A stretch of DNA of 64,000 nt from Lentzea albida (lineage in GTDB: Bacteria; Actinomycetota; Actinomycetes; Mycobacteriales; Pseudonocardiaceae): assembly GCF_900111005.1 (NCBI RefSeq), contig NZ_FOFV01000001.1, forward strand, positions 124,001-188,000, in the 5' to 3' direction. Shown here piece by piece: positions 35,363 through 42,867 of this stretch (position 1 is its first letter; every line of letters starts with the position of its first letter). A program made the translations under genes and the position numbers. The notes beneath the pieces were generated by a model. That model was not told the origin of the DNA and did not search any database. It worked only from the letters and a program-made list of their open reading frames with translations.

Positions 35363-36639
35363 GCCACGGATCGCACGACAACAAGGGCAACGACCACAAC
35401 CGCGGTGGCAACGGCGACCGCGACGACAAGTCGCACGGCCGCGACGACGGCTACCGCAGCGAGCTGCACGAGCCCGTCGACTGGATGACGTACACCCACG
35501 AGCAGCTCTACAACATGGTGCACACGGGCGTGAACCTCGCCGGTGCCCAGGCCGCCGCGACGAACTGGCAGAAGATCGGCGAGGACATCGCCGGCGTGCG
35601 CACGAGCCTGCTCAAGGCCGTCGAGGACTCGTCGGTCGGCTGGGACAGCGAGTCGGCCCGGCTCGCCCGCGACGGTCTCACCGAGGTCACCAACTGGGTC
35701 GACGACACCGCCAACTACGCGACCAAGGTGTCGGCCGCGATCACCACCGAGACCAGCAACGTCGAGGCCGCGCGCGCCGCGATGCCGCCGCCTCCCGCAG
35801 CCCCCCAGCCGCCGGTGCCCACGGACGCCGCGCTGGTGAACAGGGCGGTCCTGCAGGACCGGCTCACCCAGGTCGACGGCTTCGGCGCCTTGCAGAACGA
35901 GCGCCTGATCGCGCAGCAGCCCCAGACCGACTTCGCGGGCTTCGAGACCATCGGCACCAGCCCCGTCGACACCCTCGCGGCCAACGACGCCTCGCACCGT
36001 CTCGCAGCGGACGTGATGGCGACGTTCCAGAAGAACTCGGCCGCGGTCGACCAGACCGTGCCGCAGCAGTTCACGCCCCCGGTCAACCCGATCAACCCGA
36101 CGCCGACCGGCGGCGACCTCACCAACCGCTCGCACACCGGTGGCACGCCGGACGGTGGCGCGGGTGGTGCCGGTGGTGCTCCCGTCGCGACCAGCGGCGC
36201 GCAGAACCAGAACCGCGGCACCACGAACGCCTCCTCGCGCTTCGGCGGCGGTGGAGGTGGCGGCGGCCGCGGTGGCGCCGGAGGGTTCGGCGGCTTCGGC
36301 GGCGGCATGGCCCGTCCGTTCGGCTCCGGCAACCAGAGCGGTTCCGGTGGCGGCGGTGCCGGTGGTGGCGTCTCCGGCGGCAACGTCGCCGGCGTGAACG
36401 ACGGTGCGCGCGGTGGCGGCGCCGGTGGTGCCGCGGCGGCTGCCTCGGCCGCGCCCGGCAACACGACCAAGGCGTTCCAGAACCCGCTCGCGATGGGTGG
36501 CGCGCCGATGGCCGGTGCCCCCGCGGCAGGCGGCGGTCAGAACGACTCCAAGGAACACAAGACGGCGAGCTACCTGGAAGAGGACGACAACGTCTTCGGC
36601 CTGGACCGCAAGGCGGCCCCGCCGGTGATCGGTCAGTGA
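35359..36639 (+). CDS. PPE domain-containing protein, Gly-rich C-terminus
   Basis: A 426-residue predicted type VII secretion substrate. A very polar N-terminus (Asp/His/Asn/Arg, residues 1-35) precedes the PPE-like helical domain: VDWMTYTHEQLYNMVHTG, GAQAAATNWQKIGEDIAGVRTSL and the WxG-like hairpin SSVGWDSESARLARDGLTEVTNWV. A Pro-rich hinge (MPPPPAAPQPP) leads to a linker and then about 100 residues of Gly/Ala/Asn repeats, ending in a conserved-looking acidic tail (SYLEEDDNVFGLDR). The GTG start overlaps the previous stop by four bases and the end overlaps espG by four bases. Confidence 0.85.
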   Translation: MSHGSHDNKGNDHNRGGNGDRDDKSHGRDDGYRSELHEPVDWMTYTHEQLYNMVHTGVNLAGAQAAATNWQKIGEDIAGVRTSLLKAVEDSSVGWDSESARLARDGLTEVTNWVDDTANYATKVSAAITTETSNVEAARAAMPPPPAAPQPPVPTDAALVNRAVLQDRLTQVDGFGALQNERLIAQQPQTDFAGFETIGTSPVDTLAANDASHRLAADVMATFQKNSAAVDQTVPQQFTPPVNPINPTPTGGDLTNRSHTGGTPDGGAGGAGGAPVATSGAQNQNRGTTNASSRFGGGGGGGGRGGAGGFGGFGGGMARPFGSGNQSGSGGGGAGGGVSGGNVAGVNDGARGGGAGGAAAAASAAPGNTTKAFQNPLAMGGAPMAGAPAAGGGQNDSKEHKTASYLEEDDNVFGLDRKAAPPVIGQ

Positions 36640-37391
36640 CCCAGCGCCAGTTCACGGTGAGCTCGCAGGAGTTCTTCCTGCTGTGGCAAGCCGTGCACGG
36701 CGAGGACCGCGTCGTGCCGCTCGGAACGCCCCACGTCGGGGCGACCCGGGCGGCGCGGCAACGCCTCGTCGAAGCGAGTTCGCAGTCCCTCCAGGCCCGC
36801 CGCCTCGGCACGATCCAGCGCCCTGACCCGGACCTCCGCGCCCTGGTCAGCGGCCTCGGCGAATTCGACCGCGCGCTCGAGATCGCGTACTTCAAGGGTG
36901 CCGAACTGGCCCGCGGCATCGCGTGCGCGGGCTGGGGCGGTGCCTTCGCCGCCCGCGTGAACGGCGAGGTGCACCTTTACCCGTTCCACCCGACCTCGCT
37001 GGCCTCGGCCACGGTGTCGTCGCTGCCGGGCCTCGCGCCGGGCTCCGGCCGTGCCGTGAACGTGCGCTGGGACGACTACGTCCGCGCGGGCAGGGCGGGG
37101 GAGCAGGAGGGCAAGCAGGCGTTCCTGGACGTCCTGCGCGACGCAGGCATCCGCGAGCCGGAGGCGCACAACCTCATGCGGATCGTCACGTCCCGCATCG
37201 GCGGCGGCGAACTGGGCCTTACCGCCCGCAACCGCGACGGCGTACCGCGCCCGACCGGTCGTTCGGTCTCGTGGCTCGACACGCGCGAGGGCCGCTACCT
37301 CCTGCGCAAGCAGGACGGCTGGCTCGTGCTGGCCCCCGCCGACGCCGCACGCCTCACGAGTGCGGTCGACGAGCTGATCTCAGCAGGTTAG
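36636..37391 (+). CDS. EspG family ESX secretion chaperone
   Basis: A 251-residue protein of the EspG type, cytoplasmic chaperones that bind the tip of PE-PPE dimers and deliver them to the ESX machine. FTVSSQEFFLLWQAV at the start and the mid-part RPDPDLRALVSGLGEFDRALEIAYFKG, then AARVNGEVHLYPFHPTSLASATVSSLPG, follow the family pattern. GTG start in a GTGA overlap with the PPE gene. No EccB, EccC, EccD, EccE or MycP gene is in the window, so this trio must be served by a secretion system encoded elsewhere. Confidence 0.83.
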   Translation: MTQRQFTVSSQEFFLLWQAVHGEDRVVPLGTPHVGATRAARQRLVEASSQSLQARRLGTIQRPDPDLRALVSGLGEFDRALEIAYFKGAELARGIACAGWGGAFAARVNGEVHLYPFHPTSLASATVSSLPGLAPGSGRAVNVRWDDYVRAGRAGEQEGKQAFLDVLRDAGIREPEAHNLMRIVTSRIGGGELGLTARNRDGVPRPTGRSVSWLDTREGRYLLRKQDGWLVLAPADAARLTSAVDELISAG

Positions 37392-37466
37392 AACCACACA
37401 GGCGGGCTACCGCAAGTCCGTCAATCACACATGGACGTTCCGTTGTGCCTGGGTTAGACATGGGGC

Positions 37467-39410
37467 ATGACCGACACCGACGTCGAACTGCTGTGGCGCC
37501 CGGACCCCACGAGGGACAACGGGATGACCGAGTTCCGCTCCTGGCTCGCGGACCGCGGTCACGACCTCCCCGACTACGAGTCGCTGTGGGAGTGGTCCGT
37601 CTCCGACCTCGAGGGGTTCTGGGGCGCCATAGCCGCGTACTTCGACGTTCAGTTCCACACGGGGTACGAGCGCGTCCTGGGCTCCGCGGAGATGCCGGGC
37701 GCCCAGTGGTTCCCCGGCGCGACGCTGAACTACGCCGAGCACGCGCTGCGCCGCGGAGCCGACGACGACCTCGCCGTGATCTTCCATCGTGAAGACGGCG
37801 TCGCCTCTTCTTTGACGTTCGGTGCGTTGCGTGCGCGCGTGGCCGCTTTCCGAGCCGCGTTGGCCTCTCTGGGCGTCTCGCAGGGCGACCGCGTGGTGGC
37901 ACTCGTCCCGAACGCCCCCGAAGCCCTCATCGCGTTCCTGGCGGCCGCGTCCCTCGGCGCCACGTGGTCGTCCTGCTCACCGGACTTCGGTGCCCGCGCC
38001 GTGGCCGACCGCTTCACCCAGATCGAGCCGGCGGTGTTCGTCGCGGTCTCCGGCTACGTCTACAACGGACGGTCCTTCGACACCCGCCCGGTGGTCGAGG
38101 AGATCCGCGCGCAACTGCCCGGCCTGCGCGCCACGGTCCTGATCGACTACCTGGACAACGGCTCGACGCTGCCGGACACCCTGTCGTTCGCGGAACTGGT
38201 CGCGGCCAACGAGGGCGCGCCGCTCGAGTTCGCGCCGGTGCCGTTCGACCACCCGCTGTGGGTGCTCTACTCGTCCGGCACCACGGGCCTGCCGAAGGGC
38301 ATCGTGCAGGGCCACGGCGGCATCGTGCTCGAACACCTCAAGATGCTCGGCCTGCACGGCGACCTGGGCCCCGGCGACCGCTTCTTCTGGTTCACCACCA
38401 CCGGCTGGATGATGTGGAACTACCTGGTGGGCGGTCTGCTCGTCGGGACCACGATCGTCCTGTTCGACGGCAGCCCCGCCTACCCGTCGCTGAACGCGTT
38501 GTGGCACCTGGCAGAACAGCACCGGGTGACGTACTTCGGCACCTCGGCCCCGTACGTCCAGTCGTGCCTGAAGGAAGGCCTCAACCCGTCGGAGACCTAC
38601 GACCTGACGGGCCTGCGCGTCGTCGGCTCGACCGGCGCACCCCTGACCCCCGAAGGCTTCCGCTGGATCGCTTCCGCCGTCGGCAAGGACGTCCAGATCG
38701 CGTCGGTCTCCGGCGGCACCGACCTCTGCACCGCCTTCGTGGCGGCGTCCCCCGACCGCCCGGTCTGGCTCGGTGAACTCTCCTGCCGCGCCCTGGGCGC
38801 CGCCGTCGAGGCCTACGACGAGGCGGGCAACGCCCTGGAGGACGCCGTCGGCGAGCTCGTGATCACGAAGCCGATGCCGTCCATGCCGGTCTTCTTCTGG
38901 GGCGACGACGACGGCTCGCGCCTGCGCGACGCGTACTTCGACACATATCCCGGGATCTGGCGCCACGGCGACTGGATCCGCATCACGCCACGGGGTTCTG
39001 CGGTGATCTACGGCCGCTCCGACTCGACCCTGAACCGCGGCGGCGTCCGCATGGGCACCTCGGAGTTCTACCGCGTGGTCGAGTCCGTCGACGGTGTCGC
39101 CGACTCCCTCGTGATCGACACCTCGGGCGTCACCGAGGGCGAGCTCCTGTGCTTCGTCGTCCTGGACGGCGTTTCGTTGTCCGACGTGGAACCGTTGTTG
39201 CGCAAGGAACTGCGGGCCTCCCTTTCGCCTCGCCACGTGCCGAACCGCTTCGTCGCCGTCAGCGAGATCCCCCGCACGCTGAACGGCAAGAAGTGCGAGG
39301 TCCCGGTCAAGAAGATCCTCGCCGGGGTGGACCCGGACCGGGCCGTCAGCAGGGGCGCGCTGCGCAATCCGGAGTCCCTCCGGCCGTTCCTGGAAATCGC
39401 CTCGGAATGA
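37467..39410 (+). CDS. acetoacetate--CoA ligase
   Basis: Activates acetoacetate to acetoacetyl-CoA in an ATP-dependent, AMP-forming reaction; cytoplasmic, 647 residues, normal length. The N-terminal part FRSWLADRGHDLPDYESLWEWSVSDLEGFW is the acetyl-CoA-synthetase-like cap. The P-loop VLYSSGTTGLPKGIVQGHGG lies near residue 267, FWFTTTGWMMWNYLV follows, and GGTDLCTAFV plus the A8/A10 regions (RSDSTLNRGGVRMGTSEFYR, IPRTLNGKKCEVPVKKIL) are complete. The last motif holds the catalytic Lys. It stands alone before two tRNA genes. The closely related propionyl/acetyl ligases differ in these segments. Confidence 0.93.
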   Translation: MTDTDVELLWRPDPTRDNGMTEFRSWLADRGHDLPDYESLWEWSVSDLEGFWGAIAAYFDVQFHTGYERVLGSAEMPGAQWFPGATLNYAEHALRRGADDDLAVIFHREDGVASSLTFGALRARVAAFRAALASLGVSQGDRVVALVPNAPEALIAFLAAASLGATWSSCSPDFGARAVADRFTQIEPAVFVAVSGYVYNGRSFDTRPVVEEIRAQLPGLRATVLIDYLDNGSTLPDTLSFAELVAANEGAPLEFAPVPFDHPLWVLYSSGTTGLPKGIVQGHGGIVLEHLKMLGLHGDLGPGDRFFWFTTTGWMMWNYLVGGLLVGTTIVLFDGSPAYPSLNALWHLAEQHRVTYFGTSAPYVQSCLKEGLNPSETYDLTGLRVVGSTGAPLTPEGFRWIASAVGKDVQIASVSGGTDLCTAFVAASPDRPVWLGELSCRALGAAVEAYDEAGNALEDAVGELVITKPMPSMPVFFWGDDDGSRLRDAYFDTYPGIWRHGDWIRITPRGSAVIYGRSDSTLNRGGVRMGTSEFYRVVESVDGVADSLVIDTSGVTEGELLCFVVLDGVSLSDVEPLLRKELRASLSPRHVPNRFVAVSEIPRTLNGKKCEVPVKKILAGVDPDRAVSRGALRNPESLRPFLEIASE

Positions 39411-39509
39411 TCTAGGTCACTCGGGTCGGGCCGACCAGGCCTTTTACGTCCCTCTCCGACCCTCGGGACGTGCTCTGACCAGCGCGTTCTGGGTTAGGAG
39501 GGGGGCGTT

Positions 39510-39539
39510 TTGCAACTCGGTTGAGGACCTGTGTAACCT
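39510..39539 (+). promoter_or_regulatory. promoter of the tRNA-Ser gene
   Basis: TTGCAA (39510-39515) and TAACCT (39534-39539) are separated by 18 bases, a good sigma-A/HrdB type promoter. The predicted start lies about 20 bases before the tRNA. Confidence 0.5.
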
Positions 39540-39565
39540 ATGTCCCGTGGCCAAGGATGGTCCCG

Positions 39566-39655
39566 GGAGGCTTCGCCTAGTCTGGTCTATGGCGCCGCAC
39601 TGCTAATGCGGTTTGGGGTAACCCCCCATCCCGGGTTCAAATCCCGGAGCCTCCG
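39566..39655 (+). tRNA. tRNA-Ser(GCU)
   Basis: 90-nt class II tRNA. GGAGGCT and AGCCTCC form a perfect acceptor stem with discriminator G, the variable arm is long, the T-loop is GGTTCAAATCC, and the anticodon GCT is at 39602-39604. No CCA is encoded. Confidence 0.96.
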
Positions 39656-39697
39656 CAAGGCCGAGCCTCTAGGGGATCGGTTACAATTGAATAGCCT

Positions 39698-39770
39698 GCG
39701 CTCGTAGCTCAACGGATAGAGCATCTGACTACGGATCAGAAGGTTACAGGTTCGAATCCTGTCGAGCGCG
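39698..39770 (+). tRNA. tRNA-Arg(ACG)
   Basis: 73-nt tRNA. Acceptor arms GCGCTCG / CGAGCGC pair perfectly, discriminator G, anticodon stem TCTGA / TCAGA with ACG at 39731-39733, T-loop GGTTCGAATCC. TACAAT at 39682-39687 could be its own -10 element. The AT-rich gene island begins downstream. Confidence 0.97.
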
Positions 39771-39773
39771 CAA

Positions 39774-39815
39774 GTGAAGGGCCCCGGTGCATCACGCCGG
39801 GGCCCTTCACTTTTC
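39774..39815 (+). terminator. terminator of the tRNA pair
   Basis: Arms GTGAAGGGCCCCGG and CCGGGGCCCTTCAC (14 bp, perfect) with a nine-base loop, followed by TTTT. Confidence 0.9.
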
Positions 39816-40121
39816 TGTGTGAGGGTCGACGAAGCTTGAGGCGGCCGGCATAGGCGCGATGTCGTCCATCGGTGCGTTGTGGGCAGCGTCACGATCGAGG
39901 GATCGCCCGTCGGGCGGTGGCTGACTGCGCCATGCGGTGGGCGGGGCTCGGGGACCGGATGCCTCGGGGTTGTCCCTGTCGCTCGTTTCTGGTCAACAAA
40001 TGGACATAATTCCAATTCGAAAAGAATTATGGCATCGTCTTCAATCCTGGTTCTTGTGAACGGTCCACACTTCCATCGGCTTGACCTGCGGTTATGATGT
40101 TCACGGATCTATGAGGCGTGA
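39816..40121. other. 306-bp spacer between tRNA-Arg and the island
   Basis: No gene is convincing here. Base composition shifts to more A+T around 40000. The only structure seen is an 8-bp inverted repeat CATAATTC / GAATTATG at 40006-40032. No copy of the tRNA 3' end (attachment site) or integrase was found. Confidence 0.5.
40006..40032. promoter_or_regulatory. AT-rich inverted repeat upstream of CMP-kinase-like gene
   Basis: CATAATTC (40006-40013) and GAATTATG (40025-40032) are perfect complements around an 11-base spacer. It could be an operator for the first island gene, or chance in AT-rich DNA. Confidence 0.3.
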
Positions 40122-40877
40122 ATGAGAATGCGACATATAAGCGCAATGGTGTTACGATGGTTCATGGACTTGATGCCTTTAAGTGACTCGTTGCAGCGAA
40201 ACTCTATTCATTCCGTCGATCGAGTGATCCCGGCCGTGGTGGCTGTAGACGGTCCGGCTGCTGCTGGGAAGACCACCACGTGCTTGGCTCTGGCTCAACG
40301 CTTCGGGCTCAGCTATCTCGAAAGCGGGCGAACCTATCGAATAATTGCTCTCGAAGCGCTGCGGCGCAGAGTGTCGACGAGCGATCGGCAAGAAATAGTC
40401 ATCCTGTGTGACGACCTCATTCGAGAAAGCCGAGATCAAGATCTGCTCACCTCCGGACGCTATGGCAACGAAGATCTCAGATCTCCTGCGGTCAACGTCG
40501 CGGTGTCGGACGTGGCGCGGATCGGCGAGGTTCGGGAGCGAGTCACTCACCTGGTGCGGCTCTGGGCTGCGGGCCAGGAGCGATGCATCGTTGAGGGCCG
40601 TGACATCGGCACTGTGGTGTTTCCGGAGGCGCTGGTCAAGTTCTACCTGAGCGCGAGCGCCGAGGTAAGGGCGCGCAGGCGTGTCGACCAGGAGCGGCGA
40701 GGTTCCTACGAAGACGTGCTCAAAGACGTGATTCGCCGCGATGAGGCGGATATGTCGAGAACTGTTTCACCTCTTGTTCCAGCTGATGACGCCATTAATA
40801 TCGACACCACTTCGCTGACCTTGAAAGAAGTGCTTGGTCGAATGAGCTCCGCCTGTGCTGCTGTAACGCTTCCATGA
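40122..40877 (+). CDS. cytidylate-kinase-like NMP kinase (island copy)
   Basis: A 251-residue P-loop kinase of the CMP kinase family, which transfers phosphate from ATP to CMP or dCMP. P-loop DGPAAAGKTTTCLALAQRFG at about 40-60, then LESGRTYRIIALEAL, RSPAVNVAVSDVARIGEVRERV, the hallmark VEGRDIGTVVFPEA, and ERR..RDEADMSRTVSPLVPADDAINIDTT. Family enzymes have LDTGAMYR where this has LESGRTYR, so the acceptor site may be altered. The N-terminus is about 35 residues longer than usual. ATG at 40122 has TGAGG five bases upstream; later Met residues are possible starts. AT-richer than its neighbours. It is probably an accessory copy, not the housekeeping gene. Confidence 0.85.
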   Translation: MRMRHISAMVLRWFMDLMPLSDSLQRNSIHSVDRVIPAVVAVDGPAAAGKTTTCLALAQRFGLSYLESGRTYRIIALEALRRRVSTSDRQEIVILCDDLIRESRDQDLLTSGRYGNEDLRSPAVNVAVSDVARIGEVRERVTHLVRLWAAGQERCIVEGRDIGTVVFPEALVKFYLSASAEVRARRRVDQERRGSYEDVLKDVIRRDEADMSRTVSPLVPADDAINIDTTSLTLKEVLGRMSSACAAVTLP

Positions 40878-41043
40878 TCACCTGCGACGGTGGCGTACCG
40901 GCCGTTGATCTGACAAGATCAACTCGACACACCCGAATGGTCGACACCGGATCGTGTTCGGAACTTTGGTGGATGTCGCGCTACGGTCCATCCACTCGGG
41001 TGTGAGGTGGGTGGCAGTGATGGAACGTGAGAAAAGGAGCGCT

Positions 41044-41490
41044 ATGGGGCCGTCAGCCGAGGTGGAAGTTGCCGGAACCTTGTCGGGAGTTCAAGCGGAT
41101 TGCTTGTTCTGCAAGCTGCATGACAGTTCTCTGCACGAGATCTTGGTTGAGAGCGACAACTTCGTTGTTCGTTGGGACAACTACCCGCTTTCCAAGGGGC
41201 ACGTGGAGCTCGTGCCACGCAGGCACATCGAGTCGTTCTTCGACATGACCGCGGTGGAGATCGTTGAGGCCTACACCCTCATGACGCAGGCGCGCGAGGA
41301 GATCGACGACCAGTTCGGTCCGGCCGCGTACACGATAGGTGTCAACGATGGCACTGCCGCCGGTCGAACAGTCGATCACCTTCACATCCACCTCATCCCG
41401 CGGTACGAGGGCGATGTGGATGATCCACGTGGCGGCATCAGGCAGATCCTGCCAGGACCTCATCCGGACGAGTGGGCACCTCGTTCTTGA
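41044..41490 (+). CDS. HIT family protein, nucleotide hydrolase/transferase type
   Basis: A 148-residue histidine-triad protein. CLFCKLHDSS is the N-terminal zinc-type Cys pair, VRWDNYPLSKGHVELVPRRHIESFFD the shared first half, and DHLHIHLIPRYEGDVDDPRGGIRQILPG contains the catalytic H-x-H-x-H. HIT enzymes cleave nucleoside-phosphoramidates, dinucleoside polyphosphates or adenylylated intermediates. The ATG at 41044 was chosen for AAAAGGAG four bases upstream; an in-frame ATG lies 24 bases earlier. Its 3' end overlaps the convergent methyltransferase gene by 53 bases. It follows the CMP-kinase-like gene on the same strand. Confidence 0.9.
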   Translation: MGPSAEVEVAGTLSGVQADCLFCKLHDSSLHEILVESDNFVVRWDNYPLSKGHVELVPRRHIESFFDMTAVEIVEAYTLMTQAREEIDDQFGPAAYTIGVNDGTAAGRTVDHLHIHLIPRYEGDVDDPRGGIRQILPGPHPDEWAPRS

Positions 41491-42106
41491 CCGCCTCCAC
41501 GATGAACCAGTTTCGCCGTCCGCAGTACGTCCACGTGGCCGCATTGAAGCCGGCGGACACCAGTTCGCGCGTGACGTGGTCGGGGCGGCGGAGGGTGAAC
41601 CACCGGTCCTGGTCCATGCGTTCGCCCCTGTGCCATCCCTCGGTCTCACCCTCACGAAGGCTGATCGCGGTCGCACCGCCTGCGTTCAGCACGCGGTAGA
41701 TCTCGCTGAAGGCGTGTGGATGCGCGGCGCTGGGTAGGTGGAGCAACCCACCCGACACCCACACGCCGGCGAACGCACCGTCGTGAAACGGCAAGGTCAA
41801 CAGGTTCAGCTGGACGACGTTCGTCCTCGTGCCACCTCTGGTGATCTTGAGGAGTTCGAGGCTCAGATCTGCGCTGACCACTTTGCGGCACAGCGAGGTC
41901 AGGTGTCGGGTGTCACGTCCGGCTCCGCAGCCGAGGTCGAGCACCGGGCCAGGTGGCAGCATCCGATGGAAATTGTCGAGCTCCTCCTGCAGTCCGGGGA
42001 AGAACTCGAGCTTGTCGGTCTTGAGCGCGTACTGAACGGCGTTCTCGTCGTACTGCCGCCTGGTCGTGGCGATGATCGTCTGCAGCTGTGGATCATTCAG
42101 GTGCAC
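41438..42106 (-). CDS. class I SAM-dependent methyltransferase (island)
   Basis: A 222-residue UbiE/family-11 type methyltransferase. Motif I VLDLGCGAGRDTRHLTSLC, motif II VVSADLSLELLKITRGGT, then LNLLTLPFHDGAFAGVWVSGGLLHLPSAAHPHAFSEIYRVLNAGGATAISLREG, a complete and typical set. GTG start with AGGAG eight bases upstream, inside the end of the preceding gene, so the two are translationally coupled. Last gene of a four-gene minus-strand operon with a HIT protein, a ThiL-like kinase and a membrane GAF-like protein. Acceptor unknown; a small molecule is likely. Confidence 0.87.
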   Translation of the reverse strand: MHLNDPQLQTIIATTRRQYDENAVQYALKTDKLEFFPGLQEELDNFHRMLPPGPVLDLGCGAGRDTRHLTSLCRKVVSADLSLELLKITRGGTRTNVVQLNLLTLPFHDGAFAGVWVSGGLLHLPSAAHPHAFSEIYRVLNAGGATAISLREGETEGWHRGERMDQDRWFTLRRPDHVTRELVSAGFNAATWTYCGRRNWFIVEAVKNEVPTRPDEVLAGSA

Positions 42107-42864
42107 TCGAAGTTCTCCTGACCTATGGCCAGGCCGAGCTCGGTCATCTCCTCGATCAGCGCTCGGCAGCAGAGGACGTCGAAACCCCGGCTCGCATCAA
42201 CGCTGACGCATCCGATGAACCGGTTCCGCCCGTTGCGGATCGGCGTGGCGAGCAAGGCTGTGCGATGCCTGAACTCGTTGAAGCTCTTCCACGACAGGTT
42301 CATCACCGACTCGCTGCCCTGCTGTTGCACGTGGTCGTTGAACTCCTGCTCGGTGGCGAGCGTCGCTATGAGCGGGCCAACATCGAAGTGCACCTCCTTG
42401 TTGAACTGCCAGCAGAGTCCGACGACGCCGACGCCTCGCTGCGGAGCGAATTTCCGGTTCAACGGGTGGGTCGACATCCGGTAGGTGCTCACTCTCGTCA
42501 GCACACCGCTCACGGGATGGCGGAAAGTTCGCTTCTTCCGCCAGAAGTGCATCGCGAGGTCGCCGGTGTCGAGCGGCGGCTGGATCTTGCCGCTGATCTC
42601 GAGCATCCGTCCGAAGGCTGCCAGGATCCTGCGCCGCATCGTCACGGTGCGGTCGAGCATCGAGCGCTTGTGATAGCTCTCGAACGGGGTCAAGGCCCCG
42701 AACACTCCTGCCAGACCGAGCAGTACCAGCGAGACGTAGCCGCGGCCCTGCAGAAGCGAGTCCCAGAACTGCTTGGACGGGATGTTGTACGCCTTGGCGG
42801 CGAGTCCCAGCGTCACGACGAGCAACGCCGATTTGTCCAGCAGTCTGGCTGTCACCTGTCTCAC
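42097..42864 (-). CDS. two-TM membrane protein with C-terminal GAF-like domain
   Basis: A 255-residue protein with two N-terminal hydrophobic segments (about ALLVVTLGLAAKAYNI at 13-28 and YVSLVLLGLAGVFGAL at 43-58) and a cytoplasmic part. Basic and helical residues SYHKRSMLDRTVTMRRRILAAFGRML lead to a domain whose order (VGVVGLCWQFNKEVHFDVG...EFRHRTALLATPIRNG-RNRFIGCVSVDASRGFD) fits a GAF fold. GAF domains bind small ligands such as cyclic nucleotides. GTG start, three bases after the ThiL-like stop; its end overlaps the methyltransferase start by 10 bases. Not matched to a named family. A sensor role is inferred. Confidence 0.6.
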   Translation of the reverse strand: MRQVTARLLDKSALLVVTLGLAAKAYNIPSKQFWDSLLQGRGYVSLVLLGLAGVFGALTPFESYHKRSMLDRTVTMRRRILAAFGRMLEISGKIQPPLDTGDLAMHFWRKKRTFRHPVSGVLTRVSTYRMSTHPLNRKFAPQRGVGVVGLCWQFNKEVHFDVGPLIATLATEQEFNDHVQQQGSESVMNLSWKSFNEFRHRTALLATPIRNGRNRFIGCVSVDASRGFDVLCCRALIEEMTELGLAIGQENFECT

Positions 42865-42867
42865 TCG

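Noticed and set aside
40905-40922. Small hairpin TTGATCT-GACA-AGATCAA after the CMP-kinase-like gene
   Set aside because: Seven-bp stem without a T-run; too weak to call a terminator.
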